The translations under genes and the position numbers were made by a program. The notes beneath the pieces are model-generated. The model made no database searches. It was not told where the DNA came from and saw only the letters and a list, made by a program, of their open reading frames with translations. This document shows positions 51,583-60,947 of a stretch of DNA of 64,000 nucleotides, one piece after another; position 1 is the first letter of the stretch, and the number at the start of each line of letters is the position of its first letter. Where the stretch lies: positions 310,001-374,000 of the forward strand of contig NZ_JAGIPH010000001.1 in NCBI RefSeq assembly GCF_017877135.1, written 5' to 3'. This DNA comes from Neorhizobium galegae. GTDB lineage: Bacteria > Pseudomonadota > Alphaproteobacteria > Rhizobiales > Rhizobiaceae.

Positions 51583-52950
51583 TTACCGGGAAACCGTGTC
51601 GCGCAGATGGTCGAGGCCGGCCCGCAGCGTCTCAATGATCTGGTCCACCTCGCTACGCGTGATGACGAGCGCCGGCGAGGCCAGCATGCGGTCACCGGTG
51701 GCGCGCATCACGAGGCCGTTCTCCAGGCAATGGTTGCGCACGGTCATGCCGGCGTCATCGGGCTTTTCAAAGCGCCGGCGCGTTGCCTTGTCGCTCGCAA
51801 GCTGCACGCCGGCAATCAGCCCGACCGCATCAACCGCCCCGACGACCTCGTGATCCTCCAGCGACTTGAGGGCGGCGACAAAATAGGGACCGATGTCGGT
51901 TGCCACACGCTCCACCAGGCCCTCCTCCTCGATGATGCGCAGGTTTTCGAGCGCTGCGGCGGCACAGACCGGATGGCCGGAATAGGTGAAGCCGTGGTTG
52001 AAATCGCCGGCGTCCTCGATCATCACCCGCGCAACGCGGTCGCTCACCAGCACACCGCCGATCGGCAGGTAACCGGAGGACAGGCCCTTGGCGATCGGCG
52101 CCAGATCGGGCTCGAAGCCGAAATGCTGATGGCCGAACCAGCGGCCGAGCCGGCCGAAACCGCAGATCACCTCGTCGGCCACCAGAAGGATGTTGCGCGC
52201 CTTGCAGATGCGGGCCACTTCCGGCCAGTAGCTGTCCGGCGGCACGATGACGCCGCCCGCCCCCTGGATGGGTTCGGCCACGAAGGCGGCGACATTCTCC
52301 TCGCCCAGCTCGTCGATCCGCGCCTCCAGTTCGCGGGCCATCTTCAGGCCGAATTCGTCCGGCGTCAGATCGCCGCCATCGGCATACCAGTAGGGCTGGC
52401 CGATATGGGAAATGCCCTCGATCGGGAGGTTGCCCTGCTCGTGCATGGGCTTCATGCCGCCGAGCGACGCGCCGGCAACGGTTGAGCCGTGGTAGCCGTT
52501 GCGGCGCGCAATCACATGGGTCTTCGTCGGATGGCCGAGCGTTTTCCAGTAGACGCGCGCCATGCGAAACCAGGTATCCGTCGCTTCAGACCCGGAATTG
52601 GTGAAGAAGACGTGGTTGAGGCTTCCCCCGGCATGGCCGGTGATCTTTTGCGCGAGAAGCGTGGCGGGCTCATTCGTCGTGCCGAAGAAGGTGTTGTAAT
52701 AGGGCAGTTCGTTCATCTGCCGCGACACCGCGTCTGCGATCTCCCGGCGGCCATAACCGACATTGACGCACCAGAGGCCGGCAAAGGCATCCAGATATTT
52801 CTTGCCCTGCGCATCCCAGATGTGAACGCCCTCGCCGCGCGCGATGATGCGGGTGCCCTTCTCGTTCAGCTGCTTCATGTCGGAGAAGGGATGCAGATGA
52901 TGGGCGGCATCGATGGCAGACAGGTTGGACAGGCTGGTCAAGGCGGTCAC
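51583..52950 (-). CDS. Class III (omega) aminotransferase
   Basis: 455-aa PLP enzyme. The catalytic lysine is K288 in PIAKGLSSGYLPIGG; NSGSEATDTWFRMAR and the aspartate in LLVADEVICGFGR are conserved. The long form with a start segment of about 25 residues matches putrescine/pyruvate or beta-alanine/pyruvate transaminases. GTG at 52950 with a GGAGGG site was chosen. It is divergent from a glutamine-synthetase-like gene, an arrangement that supports a role in putrescine or other amine breakdown. Confidence 0.92.
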   Translation of the reverse strand: MTALTSLSNLSAIDAAHHLHPFSDMKQLNEKGTRIIARGEGVHIWDAQGKKYLDAFAGLWCVNVGYGRREIADAVSRQMNELPYYNTFFGTTNEPATLLAQKITGHAGGSLNHVFFTNSGSEATDTWFRMARVYWKTLGHPTKTHVIARRNGYHGSTVAGASLGGMKPMHEQGNLPIEGISHIGQPYWYADGGDLTPDEFGLKMARELEARIDELGEENVAAFVAEPIQGAGGVIVPPDSYWPEVARICKARNILLVADEVICGFGRLGRWFGHQHFGFEPDLAPIAKGLSSGYLPIGGVLVSDRVARVMIEDAGDFNHGFTYSGHPVCAAAALENLRIIEEEGLVERVATDIGPYFVAALKSLEDHEVVGAVDAVGLIAGVQLASDKATRRRFEKPDDAGMTVRNHCLENGLVMRATGDRMLASPALVITRSEVDQIIETLRAGLDHLRDTVSR

Positions 52951-53094
52951 GGCATCCCTCCGCACATGCGCCTTTCCGCACTGAGGTGGCGGGCGATGTG
53001 CCTGATTGTAAGGCGGTTTCTGATCGGTTACGAACATGGCCTGACGACACCATGTTTGGCAAGGCTGAGCCTGCCCGACGAACCGGGGCACCGC

Positions 53095-54447
53095 ATGACC
53101 GACACGCCTTTGTCCACACCGACCATAGCGCCCGAACCGCGCATCGAAATCCTGCTGGTCGGAATGAACGGCGACCTGCGCGGCAAGCAGATCCCGCTTT
53201 CAGCGCAGAAGAAGGTGTGGGACGGGACCGTGCGGCTGCCCTCCTCCACCCAATCGCTCGACATCTGGGGCGACGACAATGACGACATTACCGGGCTTTC
53301 GCTGACGATCGGCGATCCGGACGGGCTCTGCATCCCCGATCCACGCAGCACAGCCCCGATGCCCTGGGCGCCAGAGGGTTCGCTGCAGGTGCTGGCCACC
53401 ATGCACGAGATGGACGGCAGCCCGAGCTTCATGGATCCGCGCGCCATCCTTGCCGCCATGCTCAACCGCTACAAAGCACGCGGCCTGACGCCAGTCGTGG
53501 CGACGGAGCTGGAATTCTATCTGGTGGAAGACGATTTTCGCGAGACGGGACGGCCACGCCCGCCGCAGCGCCTTACCTATCGCGGCGATCCGAACGGGTT
53601 TCAGCTCTACGACATGGGTGCAGTCGACGCGCTTGCCGACTACCTGACGACGCTGCGCGCCTGGGCAAAAGCGCAAGACCTGCCGGCCGATGCGACGACG
53701 GCCGAATTCGGACCCGGCCAGTTCGAGATCAACCTTCTCCACCGCGCCGATGCGCTGGCGGCCGCCGACGACTGCATCTACTTGAAGCGGCTTGCCGAAC
53801 AGGCAGCCCGCCGGCATGACCTCAAATCCACCTGCATGGCCAAACCCTATGGCGATCATGCCGGCTCCGGCCTGCATGTGCATGCCAGCATCGTGGATGC
53901 CGACGGCCACAATATTCTGGACGCAAAAGGCGGCGAACCGGTGCGGCTCAAATCCGTCTGCGCCGGCATGCTCGACACGATGCGCGAGGCGCAGCTGATC
54001 TTTGCCCCCTTTGCCAATTCCTACCGGCGCTTCCAGCCCGGCTCGTTTGCGCCTGTCGATATCGATTGGGGTTTTGGCCATCGCGGCACCGCGATCCGCA
54101 TCCCCGACAGCAACGGACCGGCAGCCCGCATCGAGCATCGCGTCGCCGGTGCCGACGCCAATCCCTACCTGCTGCTGACGGCCATTCTCGGCGGCATGCT
54201 GCGCGGCCTCGATGAAACGCTTGATCCAGGCCCCGCGACGGAACCGGGGGGCGAGCCGCCCGGCGGCCGCAAGCTGACGCATGATTTCCTGACGGCGGTC
54301 AACGAATTTTCCGCCTCGCCCTTCATCGCGGATATTTTTGGCGCCCGCTATGCGAAGCTTTATGGCGACATCAAGCGCAAGGAAGCCATCGCCTACCTGC
54401 GCACGGTGTCGGATTTCGACTATCGCACCTACCTGCCGCGGATCTGA
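53095..54447 (+). CDS. Glutamine synthetase-like protein (gamma-glutamylpolyamine synthetase type)
   Basis: 450-aa GS-fold enzyme. Metal and ATP sites are visible in VATELEFYLV, AEFGPGQFEINL and AKPYGDHAGSGLHVH. The N-terminal domain is short and lacks the adenylylation loop of GlnA, so nitrogen-assimilating GS is unlikely. PuuA-like enzymes join glutamate to putrescine; the adjacent divergent transaminase supports this reading. The ATG at 53095 was chosen over longer frames that run into the transaminase promoter. It is convergent with the lipid kinase gene. Confidence 0.87.
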   Translation: MTDTPLSTPTIAPEPRIEILLVGMNGDLRGKQIPLSAQKKVWDGTVRLPSSTQSLDIWGDDNDDITGLSLTIGDPDGLCIPDPRSTAPMPWAPEGSLQVLATMHEMDGSPSFMDPRAILAAMLNRYKARGLTPVVATELEFYLVEDDFRETGRPRPPQRLTYRGDPNGFQLYDMGAVDALADYLTTLRAWAKAQDLPADATTAEFGPGQFEINLLHRADALAAADDCIYLKRLAEQAARRHDLKSTCMAKPYGDHAGSGLHVHASIVDADGHNILDAKGGEPVRLKSVCAGMLDTMREAQLIFAPFANSYRRFQPGSFAPVDIDWGFGHRGTAIRIPDSNGPAARIEHRVAGADANPYLLLTAILGGMLRGLDETLDPGPATEPGGEPPGGRKLTHDFLTAVNEFSASPFIADIFGARYAKLYGDIKRKEAIAYLRTVSDFDYRTYLPRI

Positions 54448-54453
54448 TCGCCG

Positions 54454-55413
54454 TCAGAGTGCTGCCGGTGCATCCGCCTGGCCTTCCTGGGCCTGAACCT
54501 GGATGCCCGGCTGCTGCGGCTGGCGCACCAGCACCTTCAGCTCGCCGGCATGGATCTTCAGAGACACATCCGGATCCATCGGCAACAGCTCGCCATCCAT
54601 GACGCAGCGGATGTCCTTGTGGGCGCGCGGAAAATGCAGTTCCAGCTCCGTCACGGTCACGGCCGTTACCGCCTCATTGTCCGTCATGCGCCCGCGCAGG
54701 ATATCGAAGGTCAGGCGCGCAACGCCGAGCGGTGTCAGCGCATCGGCCGTGTAGAAGCCGAGATGGCCGCCCGTGACGCTTTCGGCATACATCAGCGAAT
54801 CGCCGCCGAACTCGTTGTTGGACACCGAGATGGCCGAAACCTTGCGCACGCCGCGCTTGCCTTCGGCGTTGAATTCCACCTCGAAGACCGGCGGGTTGAA
54901 CATCACGCCGAGCGCGGCCCGGGCGCTCGCCCGCATTTTTCCGAGCCGCGAGGCATAGGTCATCTTGTTACGATAGCGGATCATGCGCGAATGCAGGCCG
55001 GCGGAGAACTGGTGGACGAAGCTGCGACCATTGGCGCTGGCAATATCCACCGCCAGAACCTCGCCTTCGGCCAGCACCTCCAGAGCCTGCCAGATATCGA
55101 GCGGCAGTTTCAGCGAGCGTGCAAAAAGGTTCATGGTTCCGGCCGGCACGATGCCGAGCGTCAGCCCGCTTCTCCAGGCAATGCCGGCGGCCGCCGAAAT
55201 CGTGCCGTCGCCGCCGCCGGCGATCAGCCCGTCGATGCCGGGCGTGTCCGCCACCTTCTCCATCGCCTCGACCACCTCGTTACCGGCAACGACGCGGCAC
55301 TCGATATCGTGGCCTCCGTCCCGGAACGCCTGTTCGGCGCGTGCACAATAAGCCTCCATGTCTGTCGTCTTGAAGGTACCGCCGTCGCGGTTGAAGATGG
55401 CAATGAGCTTCAT
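54454..55413 (-). CDS. Diacylglycerol/sphingosine kinase-family lipid kinase
   Basis: 319-aa soluble kinase of the DAGK catalytic family (YegS-like). The nucleotide-binding motif is GGGDGTISAAAG at about 65-76, and GIVPAGTMNLFARSLKLP follows. The C-terminal half carries the beta-sandwich with CVMDGELLP. It ends with a Gln/Pro tail. The lipid substrate is unknown. The start at 55413 (beginning MKLIAIFNRDGGTF) is preferred over 55440. Confidence 0.88.
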   Translation of the reverse strand: MKLIAIFNRDGGTFKTTDMEAYCARAEQAFRDGGHDIECRVVAGNEVVEAMEKVADTPGIDGLIAGGGDGTISAAAGIAWRSGLTLGIVPAGTMNLFARSLKLPLDIWQALEVLAEGEVLAVDIASANGRSFVHQFSAGLHSRMIRYRNKMTYASRLGKMRASARAALGVMFNPPVFEVEFNAEGKRGVRKVSAISVSNNEFGGDSLMYAESVTGGHLGFYTADALTPLGVARLTFDILRGRMTDNEAVTAVTVTELELHFPRAHKDIRCVMDGELLPMDPDVSLKIHAGELKVLVRQPQQPGIQVQAQEGQADAPAAL

Positions 55414-55664
55414 GGCAGGGTTCCGAGTTGGCAGCGCCACAGAACGGCGCAGCCTGGGAAATGGTTGCGTCTGCCGGTCGGGGCAAGGGCCCGACAGATA
55501 TAAGGCATGATCATGATAATCTCGCGATTGTCATTTCGGCTCTCCCGCACTGCAAAATAGTATGGTAGCCTTAGCAAATACTGACATATCTCTCCGGCCG
55601 CCTGCCAATTTCGGCCAGATCCCAATCACGGACAGCCCCTGAACGCCGGCCCGGCGCTCGGCTC

Positions 55665-56909
55665 ATGCTTGCGAACACAATGACAGATATCACTGCCCCC
55701 TCCGCCACCGCTTCCGAAACGGCACGCCCCTCTGCCCCCGGCACGCTTTCGCCCCTCACCATCGCCCTGATCGAATGCGCGCTGGCCGTCGGCGGCTTCG
55801 GCATCGGCACGGGCGAATTCGCCATCATGGGCCTGCTTCCGGATGTCGCCGATACCTATGGCGTCACCATCCCGCAGGCGGGCCATGTCATCACCGCCTA
55901 TGCGCTGGGCGTGGTCATCGGTGCGCCGGTGATTGCGGCGCTTGCCGCGCGGCTCAGCCGGCGCACCCTGCTGCTGATGCTGATGTCGCTGTTTGCGCTG
56001 GGCAATATTCTGAGCGCGGTTGCGCCGGAATTTTCCAGCTTCACGCTTCTGCGCTTCATCTCCGGCCTGCCGCACGGCGCCTATTTCGGCGTGGCGGCGC
56101 TGGTTGCGGCCTCCATGGTGCCGCCGAACCGGCGGGCGCGGGCAGTCGGCCGCGTCATGCTGGGGCTCACCATCGCAACACTTGCCGGAACGCCGGTTGC
56201 CACCTTTGCCGGCCAGATGCTGAGCTGGCGGGCCGCCTTCCTGCTGGTCGGCGGCATCGGGCTTGTGACCATGGCGCTTCTCTGGTTCTTCCTGCCGCAG
56301 GACAAGGTGCAGGAAGGGGCAAGCATCCGCCGGGAACTCGGGGCGCTGAAACGCGTGCAGGTGTGGCTAGCGCTTGCCGTGGCCGCCACCGGCTTTGGCG
56401 GCATGTTTGCCATCTTCAGCTATATCGCCGCCACGACGACCCAGACGGCGATGATGCCGGTCGCCATGGTGTCCATCGTGCTGGCCCTCTTCGGCATCGG
56501 CATGAATGTCGGCAATGTCGTCGGCTCGCGGCTGGCAGACCTGTCGCTCACAGGCACGATCGGCGGCGTGATGGTGTTCAACATCGTCGTGATGACCGTC
56601 TTTGCACTGACGGCGAGCAATCCGATCATGCTGTGCCTCTGCGTCTTTCTGATCGGCTGCGGCTTTGCCGCCTGCCCGGCCGTCCAGACGCGGTTGATGG
56701 ACGTGGCCGCCGATGCGCAGACGCTGGCGGCCGCCTCCACCCACTCCGCCTTCAACATTGCCAATGCGCTCGGTGCCTGGCTCGGCGGGCTGGTGATCGC
56801 CTGGGGTTACGGCTTTGCCGCCACCGGCTATGTCGGCGCCGCCCTCTCCGTCATCGGCCTTCTCGTCTTCCTGGTCTCCGTGGCGCTGGAGCGCCGCCAG
56901 GCCGCGTGA
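55665..56909 (+). CDS. MFS transporter (AraJ/SotB-like)
   Basis: 414-aa inner-membrane transporter with 12 helices. FGIGTGEFAIMGLLPDVADT and PQAGHVITAYALGVVIGAPV are characteristic of AraJ/YdhP-type drug or sugar efflux carriers, followed by the loop motif in ALAARLSRRTLLL. Start at 55665 or 55680. It has its own promoter, being divergent from the kinase gene by about 250 nt. Confidence 0.9.
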   Translation: MLANTMTDITAPSATASETARPSAPGTLSPLTIALIECALAVGGFGIGTGEFAIMGLLPDVADTYGVTIPQAGHVITAYALGVVIGAPVIAALAARLSRRTLLLMLMSLFALGNILSAVAPEFSSFTLLRFISGLPHGAYFGVAALVAASMVPPNRRARAVGRVMLGLTIATLAGTPVATFAGQMLSWRAAFLLVGGIGLVTMALLWFFLPQDKVQEGASIRRELGALKRVQVWLALAVAATGFGGMFAIFSYIAATTTQTAMMPVAMVSIVLALFGIGMNVGNVVGSRLADLSLTGTIGGVMVFNIVVMTVFALTASNPIMLCLCVFLIGCGFAACPAVQTRLMDVAADAQTLAAASTHSAFNIANALGAWLGGLVIAWGYGFAATGYVGAALSVIGLLVFLVSVALERRQAA

Positions 56910-57017
56910 CAGGGGCGGTTTCCGGCGGCTTTTCTCGCGGTCAGTGTGCAGTTACCCTTTTGCAATCTGAACATTTGTCATTTATGATGTCCTCATAGAG
57001 CAGAGGGGACAACTGCC

Positions 57018-57431
57018 ATGGCAATTTCAGAGAGCGCAAGCCTGTCGCCGGTCGCGGGCCTGTTCGGCACACGCTGGTTCGGCTATGTGGCCCGAACCGT
57101 GCTGACATTCATGTTCTGGGGAAGCGGCCTGTCGAAACTGATCGACTTTCAGGGCGGCGTGGCGGAGATGGCCCATTTCGGGCTCCAGCCGGCCGTGCTT
57201 TTCAATATCGCCGTCATCATCACGCAGCTTGGCGGATCGGCGCTGATCATCCTCAACCGGCATGCCTGGATCGGTGCCGGCGCGCTTGCCGTCTTCACCG
57301 TGCTCACCATTCCCATCGCCCATAACTTCTGGGCGATGCAGGAGCCGCTGAAGACGCTCGAATTCTACGTGGTGGTCGAACATGTCAGCATCGTCGGCGC
57401 GCTGATGCTGGTGGCTTGGAAAAGCCGCTGA
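57018..57431 (+). CDS. DoxX-family membrane protein
   Basis: 137-aa inner-membrane protein with four helices and the DoxX pattern FWGSGLSKLIDFQGGVAEM, then LGGSALIILNRHAWIGAGAL. DoxX proteins are linked to redox and thiol stress in several bacteria, but the biochemical role is unsettled. The ATG follows AGAGGGGAC. It is convergent with the transpeptidase gene over a hairpin. Confidence 0.88.
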   Translation: MAISESASLSPVAGLFGTRWFGYVARTVLTFMFWGSGLSKLIDFQGGVAEMAHFGLQPAVLFNIAVIITQLGGSALIILNRHAWIGAGALAVFTVLTIPIAHNFWAMQEPLKTLEFYVVVEHVSIVGALMLVAWKSR

Positions 57432-57455
57432 GGCACCCGGCAGAGCGGGCGCCTC
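57430..57455. terminator. Hairpin between convergent DoxX and transpeptidase genes
   Basis: GAGGC-A-CCCG pairs with CGGG-C-GCCTC around a 6-nt loop, one mismatch. It begins at the DoxX stop. No T-run. Confidence 0.4.
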
Positions 57456-57464
57456 CCGTCTTGG

Positions 57465-58091
57465 TCAGACCTTCGCTTCCTGAATGACCACCACGCGGTC
57501 GCCCACCTTGACGTGGGTGTAGAGATCGATGACGTCGTGGTTCATCATGCGCACGCAGCCGCTCGACATGGCGTGGCCAATCGATTCCGGCTGGTTGGTG
57601 CCGTGAATGCGGAAATGCGTGTCATTGCCGGCGCGGTAGAGATACATGGCCCGCGCGCCGAGCGGGTTATTGGGTCCGCCCGGCATGCCGGCGGCATATT
57701 TCAGGTTCTTGTGCGGATCGCGGCGGATCATGTTGGCGGTCGGCGTCCAACTCGGCCATTCAGCCCGGCGACCCACATAGGCATTGCCGGACAGGGCAAG
57801 CCCTGCGCGGCCGACACCGATGCCGTAGCGCAGCGCGCGGCCGTTTTCCAGCACGTAGTAGAGCCGGCGCGCCGGCGTATCGACAACGATCGTGCCCGGC
57901 TTTTCGGTCGTGACGTAATCCACTTCCGTGCGGCGCAGCTCAGGCTTGATCTTGTCAATCGGAACCTGGCGCAGGGGAAATTTTTCATCCGGCAAGGCGG
58001 CGTAGTTCAGTTGCGGATTGATGGTCGTTGAAGAGCAGCCAGCCAGAAACAGCGGAAGGCCGAACATCAGGCCGCGGCGCGAGATCGACAT
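57465..58091 (-). CDS. L,D-transpeptidase lipoprotein
   Basis: 208-aa envelope protein with a lipobox (LFLAGC, cysteine at about 18) for lipidation. The YkuD domain covers about 70-205 and shows the catalytic signature H-G-T-N ... S-S-G-C-V-R-M (HGTNQPESIGHAMSSGCVRM), with the nucleophile cysteine. It can crosslink peptidoglycan 3-3 or anchor outer-membrane proteins. The start at 58091 precedes a short basic n-region and hydrophobic core. Confidence 0.93.
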   Translation of the reverse strand: MSISRRGLMFGLPLFLAGCSSTTINPQLNYAALPDEKFPLRQVPIDKIKPELRRTEVDYVTTEKPGTIVVDTPARRLYYVLENGRALRYGIGVGRAGLALSGNAYVGRRAEWPSWTPTANMIRRDPHKNLKYAAGMPGGPNNPLGARAMYLYRAGNDTHFRIHGTNQPESIGHAMSSGCVRMMNHDVIDLYTHVKVGDRVVVIQEAKV

Positions 58092-58209
58092 GAATGTGTC
58101 CTTGTTGCGGTGATTTCGTGATCCGCCGCAACTTAAGGACTTCATGGTTAACGAATATCTAACGGCGGCAGGCTCGGGGTCCGACCGTTAATTTTCTTGA
58201 AGGCCAGCC

Positions 58210-58971
58210 CTATTCGTCAGGGCATGGCCACCCGGCTGGTGCGGTAAGGCCCTGCGGCAGCTTGGTGGTCTCGTCGCCGCAGGCAAGGGCGATCTGCTCC
58301 TGCTTGAGGCCTGTCGCGCGCGTCAGATCGACGCCCTCGATGCGGGTGAGGAACATGAAGGCGTCGGTGAAATCCACCGGGCCGGCAAAGCTCGTATTGT
58401 GAAACAGTGCCCGCGACAGATTGGCCATGGCAAAATGGGTGTTTTCGAAGGTGGCGCGATAGAAGATGGCACGGCCGAGTTCCGCCTTGGTGAAATCGGA
58501 GTTACGCAGATCGGCGCTGCTGAAATTGCCGCGCTGCAACTCGGCGGCCACGAAGCTCGCCCCTGTTGCCTTCACCGCCGTGAAATCGCTGCGATAGCCT
58601 TCCGCCTTGGAGAAATCGGCGCCGGTGAGGTCCGACTGGGCAAGCGAGGTGCGCACGAGGCCTGCCTTGGTGACGTTGGCGCCCTTCATGCTGCTGCGGC
58701 CGAGATCCGTCATGCTGAAATCGGCATTGGAGAGATTGGCGCCGTCGAAATTGCTGCCGTCGAGCATCAGCATGCGCTTCTTGCAATCGCTCCAGTCGAT
58801 GGAGGGCGCGGCATCCTGGCGGCACTTGCCGACGGCGCTCGTCTGCTTGGCGGGAAAGATCACCAGAAGGCCGCCGGCCACGGCAATGACCGGCACGAAA
58901 GAGCGCAAGCGGCTGCGGCGACATGTTGCCATCCACAGCCTGAACCGTCTGCCGAACACCGCCTTTTTCAC
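58210..58971 (-). CDS. Pentapeptide-repeat protein
   Basis: 253-aa protein. An N-terminal basic segment and one hydrophobic helix (about 25-45) probably direct it to the membrane or periplasm. From about residue 70 to 220, repeats of A(D/N)LXX type are clear: FDGANLSNADFSMTDLGRSS, LTGADFSKAEGYRSDF, FSSADLRNSDFTKAELGRAI. They form a right-handed beta-helix. Cysteines near both ends may form disulfides. No catalytic domain is attached, so a scaffold or inhibitor role is possible. Confidence 0.88.
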   Translation of the reverse strand: MKKAVFGRRFRLWMATCRRSRLRSFVPVIAVAGGLLVIFPAKQTSAVGKCRQDAAPSIDWSDCKKRMLMLDGSNFDGANLSNADFSMTDLGRSSMKGANVTKAGLVRTSLAQSDLTGADFSKAEGYRSDFTAVKATGASFVAAELQRGNFSSADLRNSDFTKAELGRAIFYRATFENTHFAMANLSRALFHNTSFAGPVDFTDAFMFLTRIEGVDLTRATGLKQEQIALACGDETTKLPQGLTAPAGWPCPDE

Positions 58972-59065
58972 GCCAACCGTCCCTTTCAGGTTCTTGCCGC
59001 TACCTCATATCCTGTCGTCATGAAGATCTTACGGCATTAATTCCGATCTGCATAATTCTCTCGCG

Positions 59066-60724
59066 TCACATGCTCGGATAGACAGGACCTTCGCCACCCT
59101 GCGGCGGCACCCAGGTGATGTTCTGGTTCGGATCCTTGATGTCGCAGGTCTTGCAGTGAACGCAGTTCTGCGCGTTGATCACAAAAACCTCGTCGCCATC
59201 CTTTTCCACCCATTCATAGACACCGGCCGGACAGTAACGCGCCGAAGGGCCGGCATAGACCCCAAGCTCCGAACGCTTCTGAAGTTCCATATCCTTGACC
59301 TTCAGATGAACCGGCTGGTCTTCCTCATGGTTGGTGTTGGAGAGGAAAACCGAGGAAAGCCGGTCGAAGGTCAGGACGCCGTCGGGCTTCGGATAGGCTA
59401 TTCTGCTGTGCTGTGCGGCCGGCTCCAGCGAGGCCGCATCGGTCTTGCCGTGCTTCAGCGTGAATGGCGAGGAGCCGAAAATCTGGTTGATCCACATGTC
59501 GATGCCACCAAGCGCCACGCCGAGCGCCGTGCCGAATTTCGACCACAGCGGCTTGACGTTGCGCACCCGCTTCAGGTCACGCCCGATATCGGTCGAACGC
59601 CATGCGTTTTCGATCTCGACCGGTTCGTCATTTGCCCGGCCCGCGGCAATCGCTTCGGCGATCTTGTCGGCCGCCAGCATGCCCGACAGAACGGCATTGT
59701 GGCTGCCCTTGATGCGCGGCACGTTGACGAAGCCGGCGGAACAGCCGATCAGCGCGCCACCCGGGAAGGACAGCTTCGGCACCGACTGGTATCCGCCTTC
59801 GGTGATCGCGCGCGCGCCATAGGAGAGGCGCTTGGCCCCCTCGAACGTGTCGCGAATGGCCGGATGCGTCTTGAAGCGCTGGAACTCCTCGAAGGGCGAC
59901 AGGTAGGGGTTCTTGTAGTTGAGGTGGACGACAAAGCCGACCGCAACCAGATTGTCGTGCAGGTGATAGAGGAAGGAGCCGCCGCCGGTCTTCATGCCAA
60001 GCGGCCAGCCGAAGGAGTGCTGCACAAGGCCCTCTCTGTGGTGCTCCGGCTTGACCTCCCACAGTTCCTTGAAGCCGATACCGTATTTCTGCGGCTCGCG
60101 GCCCTCGTCCAGCTTGAACTTCGCGATCAACTGCTTGGCGAGCGACCCGCGCACGCCCTCGCCGATCAGCACATATTTGCCGAGCAGCGCCATCCCGCGG
60201 GTGTAGTTGGGACCGGGCTCGCCGTTCTTTTCGATGCCCATGTCGCCGGTTGCCACGCCGATGACGGCGCCGTCGTCATTGTAGAGCACTTCGGTGGCGG
60301 CAAAGCCGGGATAGATGTCGATGCCAAGGCCCTCGGCCTTTTCGGCAAGCCAGCGACAGACAAGTCCGAGCGAGACGATGTAATTGCCGTGATTGTTCAT
60401 CAGCGGCGGCATCAAGGCATTGGGCAGCCGGACCGAACCGGCCGGGCCGAGAAACAGGAAATGGTCATCCGTCACCGGCGTCGTGAAAGGATGCCCCTCC
60501 TCCTCGCGCCAGCCCGGCAGCAGCCGGTCGATGCCGATCGGATCGACCACGGCACCGGACAGGATGTGGGCGCCGACTTCCGCCCCCTTCTCGAGCACGA
60601 CGATGGAAAGCTCCGGATTGACCTGTTTGAGGCGGATCGCTGCCGACAGGCCTGCCGGCCCGGCGCCGACGATCACCACATCGAATTCCATGCTCTCGCG
60701 CTCAGGAAGCTCCATATCGCTCAT
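59066..60724 (-). CDS. Electron transfer flavoprotein-ubiquinone oxidoreductase
   Basis: 552-aa inner-membrane-associated flavoprotein. It passes electrons from ETF, reduced by fatty-acid and branched-chain amino-acid dehydrogenases, to ubiquinone. FAD motif: VIVGAGPAGLSAAIRL near the N-terminus. The C-terminal 4Fe-4S site is NAQNCVHCKTCDIKDP with VPPQGGEGP. Length and order match mitochondrial and bacterial ETF-QO. The start at 60724 gives the standard beginning. A LiuR-like palindrome is at 60865-60880, within its promoter region. Confidence 0.95.
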   Translation of the reverse strand: MSDMELPERESMEFDVVIVGAGPAGLSAAIRLKQVNPELSIVVLEKGAEVGAHILSGAVVDPIGIDRLLPGWREEEGHPFTTPVTDDHFLFLGPAGSVRLPNALMPPLMNNHGNYIVSLGLVCRWLAEKAEGLGIDIYPGFAATEVLYNDDGAVIGVATGDMGIEKNGEPGPNYTRGMALLGKYVLIGEGVRGSLAKQLIAKFKLDEGREPQKYGIGFKELWEVKPEHHREGLVQHSFGWPLGMKTGGGSFLYHLHDNLVAVGFVVHLNYKNPYLSPFEEFQRFKTHPAIRDTFEGAKRLSYGARAITEGGYQSVPKLSFPGGALIGCSAGFVNVPRIKGSHNAVLSGMLAADKIAEAIAAGRANDEPVEIENAWRSTDIGRDLKRVRNVKPLWSKFGTALGVALGGIDMWINQIFGSSPFTLKHGKTDAASLEPAAQHSRIAYPKPDGVLTFDRLSSVFLSNTNHEEDQPVHLKVKDMELQKRSELGVYAGPSARYCPAGVYEWVEKDGDEVFVINAQNCVHCKTCDIKDPNQNITWVPPQGGEGPVYPSM

Positions 60725-60864
60725 TCTTGTACTCCGCTCGACCTGTTCCCCATTTTGTGCCCTCCTCCTTGTCAAAACAAACACCGCTTGTCGAGCCAAG
60801 TTGCGACATGGGCTCGCAGTTGTGGACAGGCTCCTCCTCGTTTTCCATAAAAAGCTATCTTACG

Positions 60865-60880
60865 TTTACGTTCACGTCAA
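60865..60880 (-). promoter_or_regulatory. LiuR-like 16-bp operator upstream of ETF-QO
   Basis: TTTACGTTCACGTCAA is an imperfect palindrome of two ACGT-centred half-sites (TTTACGT / TTGACGT on the other strand). A third ACGT core lies 6 bp to the left. It is about 140 nt upstream of the ETF-QO start. MerR-family LiuR regulators of branched-chain amino-acid and fatty-acid catabolism bind sites of this type, and ETF-QO serves those pathways. Binding is inferred. Confidence 0.5.
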
Positions 60881-60947
60881 TATAAGGAAGTCTCAAGGGT
60901 GTTGACCGGCGCCAAAGCCTGCAAGGCCTTGCGGTAGCGAGTTTTCC

